Source: Pycnococcus provasolii (Eukaryota; Chlorophyta; Pseudoscourfieldiophyceae; Pseudoscourfieldiales). From it: a stretch of 64,000 nt of DNA. The position numbers were made by a program, and so were the translations under genes. The stretch is taken from assembly GCA_049487715.1 (NCBI GenBank), contig CP150564.1, positions 434,001 to 498,000 of the forward strand, read 5' to 3'. A model generated the notes under the pieces. It made no database searches. It had not been told where the DNA came from and worked only from the letters and a program-made list of their open reading frames with translations. Below are positions 48,691 through 57,218 of this stretch, piece by piece; position 1 is the first letter of the stretch; the number at the start of each line of letters is the position of its first letter.

Positions 48691-48733
48691 GGGTTAGGGT
48701 TAGGGTTAGGGTTAGGTGTTCGGGTTCGGGTTA
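48691..48733. repeat. TTAGGG-type array between carrier paralogues
   Basis: Four GGGTTA units plus GGGTTC variants, 511 bp upstream of the carrier 1 start. Confidence 0.85.
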
Positions 48734-48951
48734 GTGTGACGGCAAAGTTGACCTTAAGGTGTAGTGAACGGTTGGAATGGCGGTTACAGTTAAGGGAAAA
48801 AGGTCCCGGTCCCGGGGAAGGGGAAAATAGGGGTGTGACAAGGACTAGGGGATCTAACTAAATCTCCCTCCACGTCATGCCCTTCCACGTCAAAAACGAG
48901 ACATTGGTGAGTTTGGAGAGGTGACTTGAGGCGAAAGTGAAGACAGGTGAG

Positions 48952-49025
48952 TGTGGGATTCCAACATCAGCGTGAGATCCCAAGCATCAGCGTGGGGTTC
49001 CAGCATCAGCGTGGGATTCCAAAGG
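48952..49025. repeat. Short tandem repeat of about 21 bp
   Basis: Four imperfect units of GCATCAGCGTGGGATTCCA at the left edge of the Ty3/gypsy fragment. Confidence 0.7.
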
Positions 49026-49026
49026 G

Positions 49027-50278
49027 GTGGATCCCAAGCAGCAGACAACGCGGATCGCAGGCATCAGCGGACGAGATCAAACGGCGGAACAGCATGGGTC
49101 GCAGGCGACCGTGGAGAGTACCGGCATTCAACCAGGGGGATCTACAGGCACGCAGGTCGCGCCACCAGAATGGCAACGCGCACCACATGCTGAAGTGGTG
49201 GAGCTGGCGGCGGTGGAACTGGAAGGTGTCAGGACCAAGCTGTGCTTGGCCACTGAGCGAGTGGAACGTGCCACGGCAGCGACGGCTGAACAGGTGGAAC
49301 GATCCGCAGCGGCGGTGGCGGCAGAACGAGTGTCAGCTACAATAAAGCTGGTGAGGCGAATCGTCACAGGAGAAGTGAAGGTCTCGCCGCACACGGCATG
49401 TGAGGTGGGCGGACGAGGCGGCGGAGCACCCCACCAAGCAGGACTGGACAGAAAGGGAGAAAGACCCATTGCCAATGCCGCTGAGGGAAACGTTCGTGCG
49501 GGCGACGCGCGGGGCATCAGAGATGCTAGTGCAGAAGAAAGAGGCAGGAACGGAGTACCGTTTCTTCGTGCCGTATGGTCGCGGTGAGTGCGACGTCGTG
49601 GCGACGGCGCAATCAAACCAGGTGCACGGTCTCAGCGAGGCAGATCCGTGGGCGGACCATGAGTTCATGACGGCGTTGCGCAAGGGGGGAGCTGGCGCGG
49701 TTGAAGATGAGACGCAGCGGGGGCGGGTGTCACGACGAATGAGGTCGTACACCACAAGGACACGCAACGGCGAGACGGTGGTGCTCTTCGTGCCAAACGG
49801 CAGACGGCCACGAGAGGTGCCACCGCCGGCAAAGCGAGAAGAGGTGGTACAACTCTATCATCGGAAGACAGGGCACTTCGGTGTGCGTCGCACCTACGAG
49901 CTGATCAAGTTGCATTACTGGTGGCCAGGGCTCTATCGCGAAGTGGCGAGGGTGGTGGCGAACTGCGGGGCGTGCGATCTAGCTAAGGCGCGCCCGACAA
50001 AGGTGGCAGGTGGCACCAAGCTGCAATCGTTGCCGATACAGGGGCTCTTCTTTAGATGGCACGTTGACTTCGCAGGTCCATTCAAAGAGACGGAGCGTGG
50101 CAACCGCTATATTCTGCTGTTCATTGACGCGTTTAGCAAGGAGCTGGTGGCAGTGCCGACACCGGACCGGACGTCGTCGAATGTTGCTTACGCGTTCCTA
50201 GGGCAGCGTGACAAGCTCAGGGCCACAAGTCACAAGTCACAACAAGCGTGGAAAAGGAGATGCATATTTTGTAAATAA
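49027..50278 (+). mobile_element. Truncated Ty3/gypsy-type retroelement: integrase fragment
   Basis: The frame 49400-50278 ends in an integrase zinc finger and the first part of the catalytic core. HRKTGHFGVRRTYELIKLHY with WWPGLY and NCGACDLAKARP forms the H2C2 finger. RWHVDFAGPFKETERGNRYI and LLFIDAFSKELVAVPTP is the start of the rve core with its first Asp. The core is cut off after about 55 residues, and the frame ends in unrelated sequence. Upstream (49027-49587) a Glu/Ala-rich frame lies in another phase and may be gag-like or linker sequence. No reverse transcriptase, RNase H or LTR pair was found, so this is an immobile piece. Confidence 0.75.
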
Positions 50279-50968
50279 AGGTTTAGGCAAATACGAACAA
50301 GTCTGTGACACAACAGTCTAAGATACTGTAGTCACGTCGTGGGAAGAACGCGAGCCAACGAACAACTCGCCCTCTACTATCGTAGCCCTAAGAGGTAACC
50401 CTAACAAGTAGCCCTATAACCAAAACCCGAAACCCGAAACCCAAAACCCGACCACCCGAAACCCGTTTTTGACCAGTAGGAAGTACCAGTAGCGCGAACG
50501 GTGGCGAAGCAAAGCAGGTACAGTAGGTGAAACCGGTGAGGTGAGGCGGGTCCCAGCCTGCAGGTTGGGTCCCATACCGTTCGTCCCAACTGCGGGCCTT
50601 CAAAAACTGTTTTTTCGTTTTTACCATGTGGATGCGCCCTACCCGTAAGAACTACCCGGTAATAAAAATAAACCTGCTGCTCCCCCGGCTGTTGTTCCTT
50701 TACTTTTACGGATGCCTTCTTTTTTTTGTCCGTTTTGGTTTCCCCCCCCCCCGCCGCCCCGCGGCGGACAGGCGGAAGGGAATCCCGCGCCCGATGAAAA
50801 TCGATAAATATTTTTTTTTAATTGCGACCGGAGCTCCTCCTCGGACCGTCGGAATCGGCCGCGCCCCCCCCTTTTTTTGTTGACGCGTTCCCTCCCTTCG
50901 AACTTGGCTCGCGATAACTATCATTTTCAACCCCCGCGGGCCTTTTCATTTCCATTTCAAAGTAAACC
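50279..50968. other. Carrier 2 5' flank, no gene
   Basis: Contains CCCTAAC and repeated AACCCGAAACCC words (50390-50465). A C11 run (50742-50752) with a GC palindrome lies 217-227 bp before the carrier 2 start. No protein-like frame. Confidence 0.5.
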
Positions 50969-52540
50969 ATGCGTTCGTACAGCAGTAGCATAACGTGTGG
51001 TGTCAGGTGTCATTTAGGTGGTGGTAATGTCCTCTCTGGCAATAATAATGTAATGTATCGTCGTCGTCTTCGGGGCCGTCCTCAGGAGGACAATCTTGTT
51101 GAACCTGCGCCATATTCCATGATGGGCGCGCGCTTACACATGCATGGTACTCATGATGGTGTCTCAAAGGGACCACCGCCTTTAAGGGCGGTGGACGACT
51201 CCATGCAGTCGTCTGCTGCAGCGGCAGCAGCGGCGGCGGCAGCAGCGCGAGATGCTACCACAACAGCTGCTGCCATATCATCATCCACCTCAAGGCACTC
51301 ACAAACATCACGTGATTCTGACGCACAAACATCAACAACGACAACGACAATGCCTCAAGTCAACCTGCAGAACTTAGCGGCGGGTGGGGCGGCGGCAATC
51401 CTTGCCATCTACGCATTCAACGCACAGCAAAATGGAACACCTCCCACGAACATCACGAACGAGCTCTCTGCCGAACGTGCCAAAATAATAACCAGCCGAC
51501 TCGCACCTAGGCCATTCGTCACCAACTTGCAGAAGTACGCCATGACGCACGCAAGTGCACGACGTGCCATGTCCACCACCACCAATAACAGCAAAAAGGA
51601 TGTCGTCTACGACAAGAGTCGTGCTAGCGCACGCGTAGGTGGAGGGGTCGCTGCCGGTGTTCTCAGCAGCTGCGTCGCATTCCCGCTCGAGGTTCTTGCT
51701 ATTGGTGAACAGGTGAAAGCGGCGGAGAGTGAAGAAGAACAGGAAGAAGATGATGAAGAAAACGCCTCAGTCTCCTCCTCCTCCTCCTCCTCCTCAAACA
51801 CCCCAACGCTGCTGCAGCTGCCAGCGTCTGCATCGTCGTTTGGATGGAGCATGGGAAGCGCGGTCGTTGGCCAGAGCGCATACTTTGCTACCTACGAGCT
51901 GCTCGCCTTTCTAGCTGGCTTTGACCCGCGCGTTACGGGAAATGCGGCTCGTCTGATCGCTCACACCACCGTCGCAAGCTCGATGGCGTGGATTGCAAAC
52001 AGCCCTTTCGAGCTGGGTAAGGTGCGCTCCGTCGCAACAGCCACGGGACGTGAGGCTGGCACCGATGAAATTGAGCCGCTGGACGTTGCGCTGAATGTTG
52101 GCGCGGGCATGACGCTCACCGTGATTGAGTACGTGACATTTTACCTCGTGGCTGCCGCGATTGTGCAGTCCGCCTTCTCAGACGGCGGAAGCAATGCCGC
52201 GTCGTGGCTTGTATCTCCAGGCGCGAGCGCGTCAGCAGGTGCGTCGGCACTTCGCCCTCTCGCGTCCGGAACGCTCGGTGTGGTAAGCGCGATGCTTGCC
52301 GTCGGCATCACGCACCCTCTGCACACAATCAAGGCGCTCGCGATGGCGGAGCGCGAGGAGGAGAGTGGCGGCGAAGGGCGTGGCGTCGTTCAGATTGTGG
52401 AGGACGTGGTCAGCACGTCAGGCGTTGCTGGATTATATGCTGGCCTTGGGTACGCCACAGCTCGCACGCTCGTTCCCGCATTCACCTTCTTCGCCCTTCT
52501 TCCGGCATGTGAGCGCATTCTCGCGACACTGTCGAAGTAG
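50969..52540 (+). CDS. Mitochondrial-carrier-family protein 2
   Basis: Protein of 523 aa from ATG 50969. The first 190 residues are basic, Ala/Ser/Thr-rich and low-complexity, with an internal hydrophobic stretch (LAAGGAAAILAIYAFNAQ), so targeting may start at either ATG 50969 or a later one (for example MSTTTNNSKKD). The carrier part shows AFPLEVLAIGEQ (repeat 1), ANSPFELGKVRS (repeat 2) and THPLHTIKALAM (repeat 3), then GLYAGLGYATARTLVP. A Ser/Glu run from CTC/GAA microsatellites (51725-51795) is inserted in repeat 1. It is the paralogue of carrier 1, divergently transcribed 2.8 kb away. The usual PxD/ExxK/R charge network is only partly kept, so transport activity is uncertain. Confidence 0.75.
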   Translation: MRSYSSSITCGVRCHLGGGNVLSGNNNVMYRRRLRGRPQEDNLVEPAPYSMMGARLHMHGTHDGVSKGPPPLRAVDDSMQSSAAAAAAAAAAARDATTTAAAISSSTSRHSQTSRDSDAQTSTTTTTMPQVNLQNLAAGGAAAILAIYAFNAQQNGTPPTNITNELSAERAKIITSRLAPRPFVTNLQKYAMTHASARRAMSTTTNNSKKDVVYDKSRASARVGGGVAAGVLSSCVAFPLEVLAIGEQVKAAESEEEQEEDDEENASVSSSSSSSSNTPTLLQLPASASSFGWSMGSAVVGQSAYFATYELLAFLAGFDPRVTGNAARLIAHTTVASSMAWIANSPFELGKVRSVATATGREAGTDEIEPLDVALNVGAGMTLTVIEYVTFYLVAAAIVQSAFSDGGSNAASWLVSPGASASAGASALRPLASGTLGVVSAMLAVGITHPLHTIKALAMAEREEESGGEGRGVVQIVEDVVSTSGVAGLYAGLGYATARTLVPAFTFFALLPACERILATLSK

Positions 52541-52686
52541 ACTACTCTATGGTAGGCATTCATTCTTTCCCAGATTTGTTGATTTCTTTTCTCTGCTTTG
52601 GGGAAATCTTTTTTATGTCCCCAACAGTAATAATTCTTTGACCACATTCATTTCAAGATCTAATGAAGTAGTGTACTGTAGTGTCG

Positions 52687-52691
52687 TTACA
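52687..52691 (-). terminator. Polyadenylation word TGTAA (sirtuin)
   Basis: TTACA on the plus strand, 16 bp beyond the sirtuin stop codon at 52708. Confidence 0.45.
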
Positions 52692-52707
52692 AATAAAACA
52701 AAGCAAC

Positions 52708-54219
52708 TCAGCAAGCGGTGGCGGCAAAAGCACCACCACCACCACCACCACCAAGCACGCTCGCCGGGTCGTACGTCTTCCTCTGCGTCTCCACCATTAG
52801 AACGTCGCTCTCCGCGCGCCAACCTGCGACAGAGCTTGACACATCCAAGCCCTGCGAATGGTGGCTCTCCACAGCGGCGGCTGACGCAGCCTCGATCGCG
52901 GCGCTAGCCACAGAAACACGAGCGCGCTTTGCGGGCGGGTCGGGTACTGCTTCGGGTGCTGCTGCTGCTGCTGCAGGCGCGGCCGCCGTGTCATTCGCCT
53001 CCTCCCCTTCGAGTGGAAGATGCAGGCGCACGTCTGGGAGAGCACGCGTGGAGCCATCAAGCAAATGCAGAGTAATGCTCACTCGAATCTCACCAGGCAC
53101 ACAAGCGGCATCATCGCCAAGCTGAATCTTCGTCGTGCGAAGAGGTGCGCATGCGGAGAAAAACAGCCTCGGCTCGCCGTTGCCTCGTCCATTCACGCCG
53201 CTCCCGCTCGACTTGGCGCGTACGTTCTTCTCCTCGTGGAAGATGTCGTCGGTGCCGCCACGCCGCACGACGAAGCTCGCCGCATCGAGCCACGGGAGTG
53301 GGCACTTTTTGGCGCCGTGAGCGCTTCGCATGTACACCACATGCGCACCCGCTCGCGTGCGCTCGATTCCCACAAAAATAACGTGAGAGCGAACAAAGTC
53401 GGGAATTGGCGGCAGTGAAAGCTCGGTGTGCAGCCGACACATCACCTCGTCGCACGTTGCAAAGATGCGCAGACCATCCTTCTTCGCGATGAGCTTATCC
53501 TTCGGCGTCTTCTGCAGGTTCACGATGCACACCTTTCCTCCCTTGCGATGGCACCGCTGAGGCATGTTGCACGCGGGTGTGATTTGGAGACTTGTTCCGA
53601 GCGTAATCACGACCTTCGCTTCGTCGATGGAGCGGTGCGCGTTGTCAATGTCCGCCTCTCGGATCGCGCTGTCCCAGTCGAGCACGAAATCGCGGCAAAC
53701 GCCGGTGGAACACCTCGAGCACGCTCTTCCCGTGCGTTTGTAACCCACCGTTTCCACCTCAAAGTCGCGGACGTGGTCGACGTTGCAAGCCTCGCACGTC
53801 TCCACGAAGGTGTTGCCGTGTAGTTCCGTGAGCTTGTTCGCGGGAATTCCGCTGCGCAGGTGGAGCCCGTCGACATTCTGAGATACGACGCGGCTGACGT
53901 GTCCGAGCGCAACGAGTTGGCTGGCGATGGCATGTCCAATACTTGGCACCGCGTTGACGAAGGAGACGTCAACCTCCGCCTTTGGCATACCCTGCTTTTC
54001 GCGCGTCCAGACTCCATTCGGCCCACGAAAGTCTGGAATGCCGCACGACGTGCTCAGGCCGGCGCCCGTAAATAGCACGACCGCCCCCTGCGCCTCACGC
54101 ACGGTTGCTGCGAGCTGAGCGACTTCGCTTGCGCACGACGCCTGTCTGATTTCGGGCGTTCCGAGCGTTCCTCCGTAGTCGTCGCGCTTCTTGAGGCGGT
54201 CGGCGTAACCGCACGACAT
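52708..54219 (-). CDS. SIRT6: SIRT6/7-type NAD-dependent deacylase
   Basis: Class IV sirtuin of 503 aa. ATG 54219 gives MSCGYADRLKKRDDYG, matching the SIRT6 N-terminus (SxxYAxxL); the upstream open frame is probably 5' leader. Visible: GAGLSTSCGIPDFRGPNGVW (NAD loop), VSQNVDGLHLRSGIP, catalytic ELHGN, zinc cysteines CEAC and ACSRCSTGVC, LGTSLQITPACNMP and VNLQKTPKD. All active-site residues expected for SIRT6 are present, so histone deacylation in the nucleus with roles in repair and telomere chromatin is likely. A C-terminal extension of about 220 residues has no recognised domain, ending in a Gly run from a CAC/CCA microsatellite (52735-52753). Confidence 0.92.
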   Translation of the reverse strand: MSCGYADRLKKRDDYGGTLGTPEIRQASCASEVAQLAATVREAQGAVVLFTGAGLSTSCGIPDFRGPNGVWTREKQGMPKAEVDVSFVNAVPSIGHAIASQLVALGHVSRVVSQNVDGLHLRSGIPANKLTELHGNTFVETCEACNVDHVRDFEVETVGYKRTGRACSRCSTGVCRDFVLDWDSAIREADIDNAHRSIDEAKVVITLGTSLQITPACNMPQRCHRKGGKVCIVNLQKTPKDKLIAKKDGLRIFATCDEVMCRLHTELSLPPIPDFVRSHVIFVGIERTRAGAHVVYMRSAHGAKKCPLPWLDAASFVVRRGGTDDIFHEEKNVRAKSSGSGVNGRGNGEPRLFFSACAPLRTTKIQLGDDAACVPGEIRVSITLHLLDGSTRALPDVRLHLPLEGEEANDTAAAPAAAAAAPEAVPDPPAKRARVSVASAAIEAASAAAVESHHSQGLDVSSSVAGWRAESDVLMVETQRKTYDPASVLGGGGGGGAFAATAC

Positions 54220-54529
54220 CCTTGGGCGCGACAAGAATGGACGACAGTGATTGGCCCGGGGGGTCCGGCGCGGGAATAAAAAGAGAGAGAAAACGTCTCT
54301 GTCCGGGATCCGTCGTAGAACTCTATCGCAAAGAGGCTCCATAGAGGCCCAATCATCAAAGAGGCTCCTGCTTTTGCTTTTGCGCGGGCACCGGCATCTC
54401 CATGTCGCTTCGATCCTTGCCGATGTGATTGAGGGTCGGCTGAGATTTGGTCGCGCCTTTGCGCTTGCCTTGCCGAAGGGGCTATTCAATCGACGGATTG
54501 TCCCTCAACGGTAAAACAGGTCGGTGAAT

Positions 54530-54800
54530 CCAGGATACTACGCATCACCGTCGAGCGCGCGTTCGGCGTGCTGGTGGGCAGGTGGGGCATTTTCTGGCGG
54601 CCTTTGCTCACGACGCTGCCGCGCGTCAAGGAGGTAATCAGATGCTGCTGTCGGCTGCACATTGCACAACTTCATCATCGATGAAGAGGATAGAGAGGTG
54701 CCGGAGACGCACGTGCATCGCCGCGCTGACGGCGCGACAGTTGTGGATGAAAGGCGACCTGCTCCGTCAGCTGGAGGCGAACACGTCAATTGAAGTGCAA
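54530..54800 (+). mobile_element. PIF/Harbinger-type transposase fragment
   Basis: From about 54538 the frame reads RITVERAFGVLVGRWGIFWR then TTLPRVKEVIRCCCRLH, the DDE_Tnp_4 C-terminal region with its catalytic Glu (VERAFG). Near 54652 a short duplication (TGCACATTGCACAAC) shifts the frame, and the family block continues as HNFIIDEEDREVPE. The upstream D-D part is missing. No terminal repeats seen. A dead fragment, next to the sirtuin 5' end. Confidence 0.75.
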
Positions 54801-55400
54801 GACTGGCTGAAACGTCACGACATGACCGATGCGAAAAAAAACAAAGAAGCATGTGTCAAAGCCTGCAACAGCCTCTGGAAAACCGTTAAGGGCCTTCGAT
54901 TTTACGCTGTGGCACGAAAGTCGGTGCGACGGCAACTGTGCTCACCACGGTGTTGAAGAAATTCTTCGAATTTACCCTTCCTGCGGTGTGTATGTACGTA
55001 CGCACAAAGGAGGTGAAGGGAGAGGAAGGACTCCACACCGACCACTCACACGTTCGTTCGTTGGCATGCTCATTGGGCTACGTACGGAAAGACCATGGAT
55101 TGCCACACTTCAAACTTTTCACGCACGAAGAATGTCACGCGTGCGGAGCAAGACGTCGGCGACGAGGCGTACCTTGTACACGGCTCAAGATAATCTGGGA
55201 CGCGGCGTCGTTGCGTCGTGCGCGTGCGTAACGGAGAATGTCAGGCAGGAGTAGGTCCGGGACTCCGGGCCAGGGGGTCCGGGTCCGGGTCCCGCGGATC
55301 GGGGAGTCAACAAAATCACGCGGGAGGGGAGGGGTGTTGGAGGGGGAGGGAAAAGTTCCGAGTCCATCCGCCGGCTGACTTTTGAGAAGGTTCGCGAGTG
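54801..55400. other. Intergenic, no clear gene
   Basis: A frame at 54938-55231 gives a Cys/His-containing peptide (HEECHACGARRRRRGVPC) that could be another transposon scrap, but no family is recognised. GC-rich GGGTCCGGG words follow at 55255-55300, 100-150 bp before the cystatin start. Confidence 0.35.
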
Positions 55401-56720
55401 ATGGCGAACGATGCCGGCCACGTTAACGTTGCAAGGTGTTGTAAGGTGTTGCTTTTATTCGTGACCTTTGGTCTTTGCCTTGCCACCGTTGCAGAGGCAC
55501 GGCAAGAGGCGCGGCACCTCTACCGCGCGCCGCCGCCACGTCGCGAGCCCGACCTCGCGTCGCTCGATCGGTTCATGCAACAACAAGCTTCTGCTTCTGG
55601 TGGTGCTTCCCAATCACAACAGTTGTTGCGCAAAAGTGGTGGTGCTGCTGCCGGTGATGACGGTGCACCAGAGTCAGAGTTAAAACATCTCAGTGGTGAC
55701 GACAGTGATGCAACAGCGAATTCGCCCGAAGCTGCTTCGGTGCCGCCTGATATGTTCGACGACCCGGATCGCCCCGCGAGCATGCGTCTCGAGGATGACC
55801 CGCACTGCCGAGAGCTCGCGCAGTGGGGACTCAACGAGGTGGTTCGACTTCAGGCGCTCGACCTCTTCGACAACGCAGAAGCGGCAGACGCCATGGCCGG
55901 ATACCGTCTGGAGAAGGTCACGACGGCGCGTCGCCAGACCGTGGCTGGCCACGTCTGGTTCGTGACGTGCCGCGCTACGGACCTCGGGTCGGGCGAGGTG
56001 GCGCGTATCGAACTCAACGTCTACGAGTCGTACACCCCAGACGGGCCTGAGCTGAAGCTGACGCGATATCGCATCAACAACGAGCAACCCGTCGACGCCG
56101 TCCACGTGATGAAGTCACAGAGGCTGCGCAAAGCCGGTATGGAGGCGCCGGGACAGGGTGAGGTTGCACGCGACAGCCGTGGCGATGGCACTGGCGACAG
56201 CGAAGACGGCGACGTTGTGCTTACGGTTGTTGACGACAACGCAGTTCCGACGGACGTTGGTGCACGCGACGGCAAGGGCGGTCCGAGCTCGCGCGTGGTG
56301 GGTCGCGAGTCTTTCCGCGCACTCGACGAACCGGCGGAAGACGAGGGCGTGCGCCTCGCGAGTTCATTCGCCGCGGCGGAGCTCGGCCGCCTGGAAAAGT
56401 TACGACGCCCCAGTGCACAAGCTCGATTGCTCAACCGAGTCGTCGAAGCGAAGGTGTCCGGCGACGGCAGCGCGGGAACGGAGTACGCGCTCGTGCTCGA
56501 GCTGTACGATAGCTCGTCCGACGCCACGGTGCGCCAGTCGGCGCGCGTGCTTCGCGTTGACGAGCACTCGTACCGGCTCACGGACGACGGTGGCGCTGGT
56601 GCGTTGGAGGAGGCGAAGAAGCGCGACGCCACGAAGCGCTTCGCGGGTGGAAGCTTTCAGTTCGGCGGAGGCGCAGGAACGCTGACGAGCGCGGGAGCTG
56701 ATGATAGTCACGAGCTGTAA
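55401..56720 (+). CDS. Secreted protein with two cystatin-like domains
   Basis: Protein of 439 aa from ATG 55401. The signal peptide is clear (VLLLFVTFGLCLATVAEARQ). Residues about 25-130 are disordered. Domain 1 (about 130-240) has the cystatin pattern: an N-terminal helix (ELAQWGLNEVVRLQALDLFD), LEKVTTARRQTVAGHVWFVT with the protease-binding QxVxG motif as Q179-T-V-A-G, and VARIELNVYE. Domain 2 (about 310-405) repeats helix and strands (AAELGRLEKLRRPSAQARLL, EYALVLELYD) but lacks QxVxG, so it is probably non-inhibitory. Such proteins inhibit papain-type cysteine proteases. Targets may be its own vacuolar or secreted proteases or those of grazers and parasites; this is inference. Confidence 0.8.
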   Translation: MANDAGHVNVARCCKVLLLFVTFGLCLATVAEARQEARHLYRAPPPRREPDLASLDRFMQQQASASGGASQSQQLLRKSGGAAAGDDGAPESELKHLSGDDSDATANSPEAASVPPDMFDDPDRPASMRLEDDPHCRELAQWGLNEVVRLQALDLFDNAEAADAMAGYRLEKVTTARRQTVAGHVWFVTCRATDLGSGEVARIELNVYESYTPDGPELKLTRYRINNEQPVDAVHVMKSQRLRKAGMEAPGQGEVARDSRGDGTGDSEDGDVVLTVVDDNAVPTDVGARDGKGGPSSRVVGRESFRALDEPAEDEGVRLASSFAAAELGRLEKLRRPSAQARLLNRVVEAKVSGDGSAGTEYALVLELYDSSSDATVRQSARVLRVDEHSYRLTDDGGAGALEEAKKRDATKRFAGGSFQFGGGAGTLTSAGADDSHEL

Positions 56721-57218
56721 ATTAGAAATCCATAGACTAATGGTCATTCCATCACGATATGAAAGGTGTTCAAGAGCCACTCAGGTCGGAATCACATCCT
56801 GATAAATTTTACCGAAGTGGCATTGGCTGTTATAAACCTAACCAACTACTTAGCTTCGGGACGGGTGCCGTAACCTTTGGGCAGTCACACGGCTTTGGGT
56901 CCCCCAGTCACTCGACGTCTGAAAAAGTGAAAAGTTATGCTCGACCAACAAGCCGCTCTGGCATCTGGGGGAGTGGTATGGAAAGACAGTTTGTAGTTTG
57001 TACCCACATTTGTAATCCTGTAGGGGATAAATTTTACTCCCAAAAATGTTTTGGGCGTACAGTATTTTTGTACCCACATCTTGTGTGCCCACATTTGCAA
57101 TTTTCTCAAATTGTTTTTGAACTGGAAAAAAAAACACCTCGTGTTCCGTTTGACCCGTTTTGAACCTCGTTGGGTTTCATTCTCCACACCAATAAGCTCT
57201 CGCCACGACGCTCTCGCC
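56721..57218. other. Intergenic with GTACCCACAT-type repeats
   Basis: The word GTACCCACAT and variants occur three times (56999-57110) just before the coiled-coil gene start. Frames through it are not protein-like. Confidence 0.45.

Noticed and set aside
31280-56740. TAGACTA/TAGTCTA words recurring in intergenic DNA
   Set aside because: The number of hits is about what is expected by chance for a 7-mer on both strands of 64 kb.
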